In this document: positions 17,911 through 26,385 of the stretch, in pieces | Layout of the letters: every line of letters begins with the position of its first letter | Position numbering within the stretch: position 1 is the first letter of the stretch | Source: JASHPR01 sp963833885 | GTDB lineage: Bacteria > Actinomycetota > Actinomycetes > Streptosporangiales > Streptosporangiaceae | Direction of reading: 5' to 3' | DNA: 64,000 nt | NCBI GenBank assembly: GCA_963833885.1 | Contig: CAWHZU010000034.1 | Coordinates: forward strand, 101,408-165,407 | Made by a program: the position numbers and the translations under genes | The notes under the pieces: generated by a model | Databases searched by the model: none | Seen by the model: only the letters and a program-made list of their open reading frames with translations | Told to the model about the DNA's origin: nothing

Positions 17911-18336
17911 ATGTCCGAAGACCCCGCCGCCGCGTTCCAGCCGGCCTTCTGGTCCGCGAAGCGCGTGCTCGCGCGCGCCTCGGCGACCGCCTTCGCCCGG
18001 CACGGGGTGCATGAGGGCCAGCAGTACCTCCTGCGGACCCTGTGGGACGAGGACGGGCTGGCCCCGGGGGAGGTGGCCCGGCGGCTGGGCCTGGCCACGC
18101 CGACGGTGACCCGCGCGGCCGCGCGCATGGAGGCGGCCGGGCTGCTGCGCCGCGTGCCGCACGAGCGGGACCGCCGGCTGGTGCGGCTGTACCTGACCGA
18201 CCGCGGCCGGGTCCTGGAGAAGGAAATCGGCCGCGAGATCGGCAACCTCACCGAGCGCGCCCTGGCCTCGCTGGACCAGTCCGAGCGCGCCGCGCTCGTG
18301 CGCTACCTGAACAGCATCCGCGAGAACCTGAGCTGA
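17911..18336 (+). CDS. MarR family transcriptional regulator
   Basis: A 141-residue winged-helix regulator: LLRTLWDEDGLAPGEVARRL, the recognition helix ATPTVTRAAARMEAAGLLRR, and the wing HERDRRLVRLYLTDRGR, followed by the C-terminal dimerisation helix. The 98-base gap to the divergent LLM gene carries two copies of TTAGCCG, about 30 bases apart, the second inside the 8-base palindrome AGCCGGCT; these are possible MarR sites. Control of the LLM gene is the natural guess. Confidence 0.87.
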   Translation: MSEDPAAAFQPAFWSAKRVLARASATAFARHGVHEGQQYLLRTLWDEDGLAPGEVARRLGLATPTVTRAAARMEAAGLLRRVPHERDRRLVRLYLTDRGRVLEKEIGREIGNLTERALASLDQSERAALVRYLNSIRENLS

Positions 18337-18359
18337 CCTGGCAGGACAGCCGCCGGACC

Positions 18360-19952
18360 TCAGCCCTGGCCAAACCCCAGCACCGGCGGGGGGCCGAACG
18401 CCGGGATGTCGCAGGTGGGGATCGTGCCGGTGCCCTGGAACGGGGTGACGTTCACACCATTGGTCGCGTCGCCCTCCGGGCCCGCCGGGACGATGTTCGT
18501 GTTGTAGGTGTAGGCGTTGACGAACTCGGTCGGGCTCTCGCCGAGCGTCGGGCCCTCGTTGCCGTGGTTGCCATCCTGGGTGACGTTGTCCAGGTCGACG
18601 TTCTCCAGCGCGATCTGCAGCGGGTTGGCGGCGTCGGCGCCCTCGAAGATCGAGTACGCGCCGGATTCGGAGTCCGTGGCCACCACGCCGTTCAGCACGA
18701 TGTCGCTCTGGGTCGGGACCTCGGTCCCGCCGGAGGAGTAGAACGGGTTGAAGATCAGCACGTGCTTGATGTTGGTCATGCAGATGCCGGTGTAGGTCAC
18801 CCGGTCGGTGAGCCCGCCGCTGTTGGCGTCGGTCTTGATCTGGATGCCGGTGTCGCTGACCGACAGGTTGCCCAGGCTGTCCAGGCCGTTCAGGGTGGAG
18901 TTCTCGAACAGGACGTTGTACACGCCGCCGGCGGTCTGGCTGCCGACCGACAGCCCGTGCGAGCCGTAGCAGTGCACGTCGTCGACGGTGATGTTGGCCG
19001 ACGGCGTGCCCGCGTTCGACTTGACCGCCACGCAGTCGTCCCCGTTCTGGATCATGTCGTCCTTGATCGTGACGTCGCTCTCGCTCACTGGGTCGACGCC
19101 GTCGGTGTTGCGCGCGGTGGCGGGGGTGTTGATCTCCACGCCCCACACGGTCAGCCCGTGGCCGTTCTGGATGTACACGTGGTACATGGGTGAGTTCGCG
19201 AGCTCGACCTGGTAGATCGTGATGTTGTTGACGCCGTCGCCCTCGACCAGGATCGGGTTGTTCTGCTCACCGCCCGAGTCGGCCGTCTGCGCGAGGTCCC
19301 ACCAGCTCTGCGTGGAGCCGACCAGCGTGTCCGCACCGCGCCCGTCGATCGCCCCGAGCGTCCCGTTCGGGCCCCGCGTGCCCATCAGGCCGGATCCGGA
19401 CCCTATGAAGGAGAGGAACGGGGAGCAGCCGCCACCCGCCGCGCTGACGGTGCCGCAGGTGTTCGTGGGGTACTGGGCCGGGATCTGGTAGTCGGCCGGG
19501 TTCAGCGAGGCGTAGAGCGTCACACCGGCCTGGATCAGCAGCACTTCGCGGCTGCCGATCGTGAGCGGCCCGCTGAGGAAGGCGTTGTTGCTGTTGCCGA
19601 AGCCGGGGGCGAGCACCACGGCCCGGCCGGTTCCGGCGCAGCGGTCCAGGGCCGCCTGGATGCGGCCGGTGTCGGGCGGGGTCGTCTCGTCGGTGGTGCT
19701 GAACTCGCCGGTGGTCGTCGAGAGCGCGGCGCCCAGGATGATGCACGGGGCGGGCAGCCGCGGCTGGCGGGGACGGCGCGGGTCCCCGGTGGCGACGCGC
19801 AGGGGCTGCGACGCCGAGTCAGCCGTTGCTAACGTGGCGGCCGGTTTCGCTGCGGACGCGGACGCGAGCCCGGCCGGGGCGGCGAACAGAGTCAGGGCGG
19901 TGGCGGAGACCGCTGCGGTGATCACGGATACCCACGAGGCCCTGCGGTTCAT
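18360..19952 (-). CDS. Secreted glycoside hydrolase family 28 protein (polygalacturonase-like)
   Basis: A 530-residue exported enzyme with a Sec signal (MNRRASWVSVITAAVSATAL to ASASAA). The right-handed beta-helix carries GH28 marks: NTDGVDP, the catalytic aspartate pair in QNGDDCVAVKS and the active-site histidine in CYGSHGLSVGS. The usual RIK substrate motif reads QIK (DTGIQIKTDANSGG), so the arginine that binds the galacturonate carboxylate appears replaced. This hints at a different uronide or a neutral rhamnogalacturonan-like substrate. The gene stands alone, convergent with MarR and divergent from a GntR regulator, with a long inverted repeat upstream. Confidence 0.88.
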   Translation of the reverse strand: MNRRASWVSVITAAVSATALTLFAAPAGLASASAAKPAATLATADSASQPLRVATGDPRRPRQPRLPAPCIILGAALSTTTGEFSTTDETTPPDTGRIQAALDRCAGTGRAVVLAPGFGNSNNAFLSGPLTIGSREVLLIQAGVTLYASLNPADYQIPAQYPTNTCGTVSAAGGGCSPFLSFIGSGSGLMGTRGPNGTLGAIDGRGADTLVGSTQSWWDLAQTADSGGEQNNPILVEGDGVNNITIYQVELANSPMYHVYIQNGHGLTVWGVEINTPATARNTDGVDPVSESDVTIKDDMIQNGDDCVAVKSNAGTPSANITVDDVHCYGSHGLSVGSQTAGGVYNVLFENSTLNGLDSLGNLSVSDTGIQIKTDANSGGLTDRVTYTGICMTNIKHVLIFNPFYSSGGTEVPTQSDIVLNGVVATDSESGAYSIFEGADAANPLQIALENVDLDNVTQDGNHGNEGPTLGESPTEFVNAYTYNTNIVPAGPEGDATNGVNVTPFQGTGTIPTCDIPAFGPPPVLGFGQG

Positions 19953-20012
19953 CGGCTCCTCCGGAGTGCATCGTCGCTACGCCAGCGCGCCTGAAACCTC
20001 GATCAGATGAGG

Positions 20013-20040
20013 TGTCGTGTATCGTATCTCATATACGACA
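20013..20040. promoter_or_regulatory. Inverted repeat upstream of the GH28 gene
   Basis: Arms TGTCGTGTAT (20013-20022) and ATATACGACA (20031-20040) pair at nine of ten positions around an 8-base spacer. It lies about 60 bases upstream of the GH28 start, in the divergent region. Likely an operator for a sugar-acid regulator; the cognate protein is not obvious here. Confidence 0.5.
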
Positions 20041-20150
20041 TGAGCGGAAGCCCTGTTCCGGGGCGATTCCGGGTAGGCGGCCGCGTCCGGCCGCATCTTT
20101 CTGACCTGCCAATTCGACGCGGACCGTTGACGTAGGTCATTCAGCTGACT

Positions 20151-20174
20151 AGTGTCCCAGATATCTAAGACACT
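20151..20174. promoter_or_regulatory. YtrA-type operator AGTGTC-N12-GACACT
   Basis: A 24-base near-palindrome with outer arms AGTGTC and GACACT and an inner palindrome AGATATCT; only two symmetric pairs fail. It ends 13 bases before the GntR start. YtrA-subfamily regulators with adjacent ABC transporters are known to bind sites of just this kind, so autoregulation of the operon is likely. Confidence 0.7.
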
Positions 20175-20187
20175 GGATCGGTGACAC

Positions 20188-20595
20188 ATGATCAGCTTCA
20201 GGGTGGATGGGCGGTCCGGGGTGCCGCCCTACCTGCAAGTCGTGCGGCAGGTACGGCAGGCGCTGCGGATGGGCGTCCTTAACGTCGGTGACCAGCTCCC
20301 GAGCGTGCGCGAGGTCGTGGCCGCGGTCGCGATCAACCCGAACACCGTGCTGAAGGCGTACCGGGACCTGGAACGCGAGGGCCTGGTCGAGGCGCGCTCC
20401 GGGCAGGGCACGTTCGTCCGGGCGCTCCCCCCGGGGCCGCCGCCCGGCACCCATTCCCGGCTCGGTCACAGCCTGGCCCGCTGGGTCCGCGAGGCCCGCG
20501 AGGCCGGGCTTGACGAGGAGTCGATGGAGTCGCTGCTGCGGATCACGCTGCGGGCGGCGGACGCAGCGGATTCCGAATCGGAGGAGATCGCATGA
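20188..20595 (+). CDS. GntR family regulator, YtrA subfamily
   Basis: A 135-residue regulator with the GntR winged helix: PPYLQVVRQVRQALRMGVLN, GDQLPSVREVVAAVAINPNTVLKAYRDLEREGLVEARSGQGTFV in sequence. The short helical tail (ESMESLLRITLRAA) replaces the large effector domain, which defines the YtrA group. The gene overlaps the ABC ATPase by ATGA, the standard YtrA arrangement in which the repressor controls its own transporter, often in response to cell-wall-active compounds. A matching operator sits immediately upstream. Confidence 0.9.
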   Translation: MISFRVDGRSGVPPYLQVVRQVRQALRMGVLNVGDQLPSVREVVAAVAINPNTVLKAYRDLEREGLVEARSGQGTFVRALPPGPPPGTHSRLGHSLARWVREAREAGLDEESMESLLRITLRAADAADSESEEIA

Positions 20596-21494
20596 GCGCG
20601 GCGATCGAGACACATGAACTGACCAAGCGCTACCGGCGGGTCAGCGCGCTGACCGACTGCACGGTCACCGTGCCCGAGGGCCGGGTTTCCGCGCTGGTCG
20701 GGCCGAACGGCGCGGGCAAGACCACGCTCCTGCGGATTCTCGCCGGGCTGGCCAGCCAGACCAGCGGTACGGCTTCTGTTCTGGGCGGTGCACCGCGGCA
20801 GGACCCGGCGTTCCTCGCCGAGGTCGGGTTCCTCGCCCAGGAGATCCCGCTGTACCGGCGGTTCACTTCCGAGGACCACATCCGGATCGGGGCGCACCTG
20901 AACCCGAACTGGGACGCGGCGCTGGTCCGCGCCCGGCTGGCGGAGCTGCGTATTCCGCTTGACCAGCGCGTGGGCACGCTGTCCGGGGGCCAGCGTGCCC
21001 AGGTCGCGCTGACGCTGACGCTGGCCAAGCGGCCGCGGCTGCTGCTGCTCGACGAGCCGGTCGCGGCGCTGGATCCGCTGGCACGGCGGAACTTCCTCGC
21101 CACGCTGACCGCGGCCGTGGCGGACGCCGCGGGCGGCCTCACCGTCGTGCTGTCCTCACACCTGGTCATCGACCTGGAACGGGTGTGCGACCACCTCATC
21201 CTGCTGGCCGGCTCCCAGGTCCAGGTTTCCGGTGACATCGACACGCTGCTGGCGGAGCACAAGGTCCTGGTCGGGCCGCGCAAGGACACCGCGCCGATCG
21301 AGCGGGAGCACCAGGTCGTGCACACGGTGACCACGGCGCGTCAGTCCACCATGCTGGTCCGCCTCAACGGCCCGGTCATCGACCCCGCCTACCAGGCCGA
21401 GGACGTAACCCTCGAAGAAATGGTGCTGGGCTACATGGGCGCCGACGAGGCGCCCGCGGGCAAGCAGCTCACGACGGTTGGAGAAGAATCATGA
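20592..21494 (+). CDS. ABC transporter ATP-binding protein
   Basis: A 300-residue ATPase of the CcmA/YtrB-like export type. Walker A is GPNGAGKTT, signature TLSGGQRAQVAL, Walker B LLLLDEPVAALDP and H-loop LSSHLVIDLE. A C-terminal extension of about 80 residues follows, common in multidrug/bacitracin-type exporters. ATG start overlaps the GntR stop; the stop overlaps the permease start by four bases. Confidence 0.9.
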   Translation: MSAAIETHELTKRYRRVSALTDCTVTVPEGRVSALVGPNGAGKTTLLRILAGLASQTSGTASVLGGAPRQDPAFLAEVGFLAQEIPLYRRFTSEDHIRIGAHLNPNWDAALVRARLAELRIPLDQRVGTLSGGQRAQVALTLTLAKRPRLLLLDEPVAALDPLARRNFLATLTAAVADAAGGLTVVLSSHLVIDLERVCDHLILLAGSQVQVSGDIDTLLAEHKVLVGPRKDTAPIEREHQVVHTVTTARQSTMLVRLNGPVIDPAYQAEDVTLEEMVLGYMGADEAPAGKQLTTVGEES

Positions 21495-22469
21495 CCTGGC
21501 TCGTCTGGCGCCAGTACCGCGCCCAGGGCGCGATCGCGTCCGTGCTGCTCGCCGCGGTCGCTGCGGTCATCCTTGCGGACGGCTTCCACATCGCATCGGA
21601 ATGGCACTCCATCGTCGTCAGATGCGCGGGGAACAGCGCGTGCCTGCAACAGGACGGCCCGCTGGTCAATGGCGTGGTGAGTGACCTGCCCTACCTCAGC
21701 CTGATACTGCCGGTCGTGCTCGGCATGCTGTGGGGCGCGCCGCTGGTGGCGCACGAGCTCGAGGCGCGTACCAGTGATTTTGCATGGACGCAGAGCGTCA
21801 CCCGGACGCGCTGGCTGACCGCCAAGGCAGGCTGGCTGCTGCTCGCCGCCGCCGCTTGCGGCGGCGTGCTCGCCGCCCTGACCACCTGGTGGTCCGGGCC
21901 TATCAACGCGATTACTGCCGGTGCCTTCGACCCCGGCCAGTTCGACACCCAGGGCATCGTCCCCATCGGCTACGCGGTGTTCGCCATGGCGCTCGGCATC
22001 GCGGCGGGCACCGTGGCGCGGCGCACCCTCCCCGCCATAGCCGTCACGCTCGCCGGGTTCATCGCGCTGCGCCTGCTGATCTCCGAATGTCCTCCGGCCG
22101 CACTACATCACGGCGGTCACGACGTATTACAGCGTCACGGGCTCGTTCACGCCCCGGGGCCAGGCCTGGGTGCTTTCCCAGGGCGCCGTCAGCAAGGCCG
22201 GGGTGGTAGTGGCGGCAGGATGGGGCGAGCTGTATCCGGCGCTGCCGGCCTCCTGCCAGAAGCTGCTTCCTGCTGCCGGGGGCGGGAAGGGCGCGTCGCT
22301 GACCGCCGTGTTCTCCTGCATGAAAGCTCACGGCTGGCGCGGGTTCGTCACCTACCAGCCCTCGTACCGCTACTGGCCGTTCCAGGGCATCGAGACAGCG
22401 GTCTACCTCCTGCTGGCGGCGGCGCTGATCTGGGTCACGTTCCTCGTCATCCGCCGGAGGGACGCCTAG
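21491..22469 (+). CDS. ABC transporter permease, frameshifted near 22,083
   Basis: The N-terminal ~197 residues from ATG 21491 form an ABC-2-type membrane protein: TWLVWRQYRAQG, several hydrophobic segments, VAHELEARTSDFAWTQSVTR, VARRTLPAIAVTLAGFIALR. The frame then becomes arginine-rich nonsense, but dropping one C in the tccg at 22082-22085 gives LRPHYITAVTTYYSVTG and a proper ending with a last membrane helix (TAVYLLLAAALIWVTFLVI) and stop at 22467-22469. Repaired length is about 325 residues. Single-base insertion: sequencing error or inactivation of the transporter. Confidence 0.8.
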
Positions 22470-22664
22470 TCCCAAGGCCGCGTAGTCAAGGGCCCGGGAG
22501 GGTGGCCGCGGCAAAGCCTCACTAGGGGCGTGCCGCTGTCAACACCACCTCGAAGAATTTCGAGGTAACGATCCGAGGGCACCTCGGTCACGTGCTGGAA
22601 TCGCCTCGCGGGCGAGCGGCAAACGGGCTAGTCAGCTCGGCTCACCGGGGCGCACGGTATATGC

Positions 22665-23693
22665 ATGGATGAAACCGGAGTGATCGCCGCGACATCGGCT
22701 CCCAGGCCCCGCTGCGAGCTGCCGGCGGACCCGCTCGACGCGCTGGCGGTCTCGGTCGGGCTGGGCCCGCAGCAATCAGTGGTGTCGTTGCTGCGCCAGG
22801 CGGCATCGGGGCGGTCGCTCGGCGCGCCGGCCAGCATCCTCGCCGCCATCCGCGCTGGCCTGCGCCCGCAGGCGCGGTTCGCCGCGCAGTCGTTCACAGC
22901 ACATGGCTGGGCGACGATACCGGAGACCTGCACGCCGATCTCGCCCCTTACTGATGCGTCGGTCGCTGACCAGGCCGCCAGCCTGCGGGACTTGCCCGCC
23001 GCCGCGCTCACCGGCGAGCTGCAGCCTGCCTGCGGCAGCCAGCATCTGCCGCCGCAGTGGCGAGCCGCAGCGGACCAGCCCCGCCGCTGGCTCAACTCCA
23101 TGGCCGACGCCTCGCTGGACATCTGGGCGGTGGCCGCGCCACGGTGGCAGGCGGCCGGGCCGCTGCTGGACCGCGAGATCCGGCGGGTCGGCACCGCGGC
23201 GGTGCGCGGCGGAATGGCGGCGCTGCTGAACACCCTGCACCCGGGCCTCAGCTACCGCGACGGGACGTTCGCCTTCGCGTCCCCCTGCGACCCGAGTTAC
23301 ACGCTCGGCACGGTTGGCTCGGTCGGCCCGCGCCGCCTGGTGCTGCTGCCGATGATCGCCGGTCGTCGCGCGCTGCTGTTCAGCTTCGAACGCCCCGACG
23401 TCTGCTACATCGGCTACCCGCTCCCCGCGCTGCGCCCGGGCGCACAGGCCACGGCCGACAGCGCGCTCGCAACGATCCTGGGCCCGGTACGCGCCGCCAT
23501 ACTTCAGGCTCTTCGCCAGCCGCTGACCGTGGGCGACCTGGCCGCATCCGTGCACTGCGCGCCCACCACCGCGACCTACCACCTCCACCAGCTGGTCGAA
23601 GCCGGCCTGATCACCCGCCAGAAGTCCGGGCCGAGCGTATGGGCGAGCCGTACCGCCCGCGGCAATGAGCTGGTTGACCTGCTATCGGACTGA
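22665..23693 (+). CDS. Winged-helix (ArsR-like) transcriptional regulator
   Basis: A 342-residue protein with an N-terminal region of no clear family and a C-terminal winged helix: LGPVRAAILQALRQPLTVGDLAASVHCAPTTATYHLHQLVEAGLITRQKSGP in order. The arrangement (large sensing part, C-terminal ArsR-like HTH) is common in Actinobacteria. ATG 22665 follows an upstream gap of about 195 bases with no gene. It points toward the convergent amidohydrolase gene. No target can be named. Confidence 0.75.
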   Translation: MDETGVIAATSAPRPRCELPADPLDALAVSVGLGPQQSVVSLLRQAASGRSLGAPASILAAIRAGLRPQARFAAQSFTAHGWATIPETCTPISPLTDASVADQAASLRDLPAAALTGELQPACGSQHLPPQWRAAADQPRRWLNSMADASLDIWAVAAPRWQAAGPLLDREIRRVGTAAVRGGMAALLNTLHPGLSYRDGTFAFASPCDPSYTLGTVGSVGPRRLVLLPMIAGRRALLFSFERPDVCYIGYPLPALRPGAQATADSALATILGPVRAAILQALRQPLTVGDLAASVHCAPTTATYHLHQLVEAGLITRQKSGPSVWASRTARGNELVDLLSD

Positions 23694-23778
23694 CCCTGTC
23701 CGGCGAAGGCATCGAGCTACGCGGCCTTGCACCCAGTCCATATCCCGCGCCGCCAGCCGCTGGGCTTCCGGGCCGGGG

Positions 23779-24960
23779 TCACAGGGCGTGGACTCGTCTG
23801 GTGTTGCCGGCCAGGATGCCGCGGCCGATCGACTCCGCCTGGGCGGTGGTCAGGTAGTCGGCGTCGGCTGCCGCGCCGAGTGCCCGTTCCAGGGCCCGGC
23901 GCGCGAAACGTGCTGGCAGCCAGAACAGCTCTGGCTCGTAGACCTGGTCGGAACTGTAGAGCAGCTTGGAACTCGGCATCATGCCGATGAGCCTCGCCAG
24001 ATAGCTCTCGATGTCCAGCGATGCCCACGGGATCAGCACGGACAGGTCGATGTAGACGTGCGGGAGGATCGCCGCGATGTAGGCGGCTTCCTCGCTCCAG
24101 GGGTGCCCGGCGTGCATGAGCACGATCGGCCGGCGGTCGTACCGCCTGAGGAAGCCGTAGAGGTCCTGCGGCCGGGAGTGCTCGAACACCACGTCGGGAT
24201 CGCCGTCGCCGCAGTGAATGTGCAACGCGATGTTGTGCCGCTCGATGATCGGCATGGCCAGGTGCAGCAGGTAGTCCCGGACGGGCTTGGAGTCAGCGCG
24301 GCTGTCCGCCCAGCCGGCTGCCCGCCAGCGCTGGAACGCGCTGGCCGCCTCGGATTTTGCTGGCTCGGTGATGTCAAGCCCGGTTCGGTAGGCGATCACC
24401 GATTTGAGGGCGATGGTGCGGGGGTCCCCGGCGGCCTCGTCGAGTTGCTGCTGCAGGGCGTCGGCGAATCCGTCAAGGTCTGCCAGGTCCTGGCGGATGA
24501 GGTCGTCGATGAACGACTCGATGCGGGCCACCCGGTGCACCGGGATCGCGACCAGCCGCTCGAGGTCGGCACCGCCGACCGGCATGTAGGTGTAGCCCTC
24601 GTCGGCCACCAGCTCAACGATCTTCTGGTCGGCGAGCAGGCGCCTGGTGTAGCCAACCGGGTCCGCCCGCAGGACGCGGTCACGCGCCTGAGCCAGGCTC
24701 GCGGGATCCTCCGGGCAATGCAGGAACTGGCATAGCCACCGCCGGCTGATCAGCGAATAGGCATTGCCCTCGACCAGCGCCTCGATGGAGCGCCAGACGC
24801 CAGGATCCTTCTGGTTCGAGGTGAGGTACGCCTGGGCGGTGAGAGTCAGCCGGGCCTCGAACGTGGCCGGATCGGACTTGAGCATCTCGTCGACGACCAT
24901 CCCGTGGCAGTGGTTGTCAACGATTTCCGCGTCGGACAGGTCCACCCGGGATGTGGGCAC
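23779..24960 (-). CDS. Amidohydrolase family protein (FluG N-terminal-like)
   Basis: A 393-residue TIM-barrel amidohydrolase: first metal pair in IVDNHCHGM, LHIHCGDGDPD, the barrel histidine in IVLMHAGHPWSEEAA, and the last aspartate region LLYSSDQVYEPELFWL. This is the family that forms the N-terminal half of fungal FluG and plant NodGS, where it is fused to a glutamine synthetase. Here the two halves are separate genes, the GS-like partner being immediately upstream with a three-base gap, so they almost certainly act together. Confidence 0.86.
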   Translation of the reverse strand: MPTSRVDLSDAEIVDNHCHGMVVDEMLKSDPATFEARLTLTAQAYLTSNQKDPGVWRSIEALVEGNAYSLISRRWLCQFLHCPEDPASLAQARDRVLRADPVGYTRRLLADQKIVELVADEGYTYMPVGGADLERLVAIPVHRVARIESFIDDLIRQDLADLDGFADALQQQLDEAAGDPRTIALKSVIAYRTGLDITEPAKSEAASAFQRWRAAGWADSRADSKPVRDYLLHLAMPIIERHNIALHIHCGDGDPDVVFEHSRPQDLYGFLRRYDRRPIVLMHAGHPWSEEAAYIAAILPHVYIDLSVLIPWASLDIESYLARLIGMMPSSKLLYSSDQVYEPELFWLPARFARRALERALGAAADADYLTTAQAESIGRGILAGNTRRVHAL

Positions 24961-24963
24961 GGA

Positions 24964-26352
24964 TCAGAACCTCCAGCGGTAGGCGCTGATGATCTCTTCG
25001 TCAGAGCTGTCGCGGAACTGGCCGGCCTCTGCCGACCGCACGGCGAGGAACGCGTCGTGCAGCGCCGGACCCATGGTGTCCAGAAGCAGCTTTGAGCCGC
25101 GCATCTCTTCGATCGCCTCGTCGAGCGTGGCCGGCAGGCGCCGGATTCCCAGCCGGGCCAGGGCCGCCGGGTCATCGGCGCCGGGGTCGGTGGTGTACTC
25201 GGCGGGCAGGCGGCGGTCGCCGACGACTCCCGCGGTTCCGGCCGCCACGAACGCGCCGAGAAGCAGGTAGGGGTTGGCCGCCTCGTCGAAGCACTTCACC
25301 TCGGCGTTGGCCGCGCTGCCTTCCGTTCCGGCCATGCCGGTGATGAACCGCAGGGCGGCTTCCCGGTTCTCCCTGCCCCAGCAGCTGTAAACCCCGGCCC
25401 AGCGGGACGGGAGCAGCCGCAGGTAGCTCGCGGCGCACGGCGCGCCGATCGCAGTCATCCCGGGAAGCTCCTCCAGCAGCCCGGCGAGGAACGCGGCACC
25501 GGTCGCCGTCATCCCGTGCGGGCCGTCGCCGCCAGCGAACAGGTTGGCGCCCTGCCGCCAGACGCTGAGGTGCACGTGCCCGCCGTTGCCCATCGGCCCG
25601 GCAAACGCCGGCGAGAAGGAGGACCGGTATCCGTGCCGCGCGGCCAGCGCGTGGATGGTCAGCCGGGTAAGCACGTTCGCGTCTGCCGCAGCGACCGGGT
25701 CGCGTGGGGCGAAGGCCAGTTCGAGCTGGCCGTCGGAGTACTCGCCGTTGATGGCCTCCACGCCGATATCCTGCCGCTCCAGGGCCTTGATGAGCTCGCC
25801 AGCGAACTCCGACAGCCGGATCAGCGGCAAGGCTCCGACTGCGGGACCGTCGTGGACCGGCACCGCCGGGCCGTGCGCGGTCTCGGACATGAACCACTCG
25901 AGCTCGAAGCTGACCTTCAGCGTCAAGTCTGCTTCCGCCGCGCGGCCCGCCATTCTGCGTAGGTAGGACCGGGCGCAGCACGGGTGGCGCGTTCCGTCCT
26001 GGTTGAACTGGTCGGTGGGCGCCCATGCCCAGCCCGGCTGGCCCGCAAGCAGGCGCAGCGCACCCGGGTCGGGGAGCAGGCGGATATCGCCGGTGGGATT
26101 GCCGACGTAAGGGCTGGAGGTGACCGCGTCGGTGGCGGTGACGGTATACCAGGCCGAGCTGAGGCCGACCCCCCACAGCGCTGCGCGTTCGAACAGCCGC
26201 AACGGGATCGCGCGGGCCCGGGTCACGCCGGCGTTGTCGACGAACGTCAGCATGACCACGCGTACGCCAGCGGACTCCGCCCGGCTGGCCGCCTCCCTGG
26301 CCGCTTCCGCCTGGGCGGCTCCCGGGGCTGGCGACTCCGCACCGCCTGACAT
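24964..26352 (-). CDS. Glutamine synthetase family protein (FluG C-terminal-like)
   Basis: A 462-residue GS-fold ligase. An alanine/glutamate-rich N-terminal helix is followed by VMLTFVDNAGVTRARAIPL and the metal/ATP motifs SFELEWFM, NGEYSDGQLELAF and GNGGHVHLSV. The conserved NAEVKCFDEAANPYLLLGA and the ending YRWRF complete it. It is distinct from GlnA and closest in style to FluG/gamma-glutamylamide-forming enzymes. Order in the operon: deacetylase-fold gene, this gene, amidohydrolase. A second GS-like gene with similar companions is at 3308. Confidence 0.88.
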   Translation of the reverse strand: MSGGAESPAPGAAQAEAAREAASRAESAGVRVVMLTFVDNAGVTRARAIPLRLFERAALWGVGLSSAWYTVTATDAVTSSPYVGNPTGDIRLLPDPGALRLLAGQPGWAWAPTDQFNQDGTRHPCCARSYLRRMAGRAAEADLTLKVSFELEWFMSETAHGPAVPVHDGPAVGALPLIRLSEFAGELIKALERQDIGVEAINGEYSDGQLELAFAPRDPVAAADANVLTRLTIHALAARHGYRSSFSPAFAGPMGNGGHVHLSVWRQGANLFAGGDGPHGMTATGAAFLAGLLEELPGMTAIGAPCAASYLRLLPSRWAGVYSCWGRENREAALRFITGMAGTEGSAANAEVKCFDEAANPYLLLGAFVAAGTAGVVGDRRLPAEYTTDPGADDPAALARLGIRRLPATLDEAIEEMRGSKLLLDTMGPALHDAFLAVRSAEAGQFRDSSDEEIISAYRWRF

Positions 26353-26385
26353 GACGACCCCCCACAGCTCACCGATCTGAAGATC

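Noticed and set aside
22526..22664. Possible small gene or RNA between the permease and the winged-helix regulator
   Set aside because: Short frames only, no ribosome site or stable hairpin that stood out.
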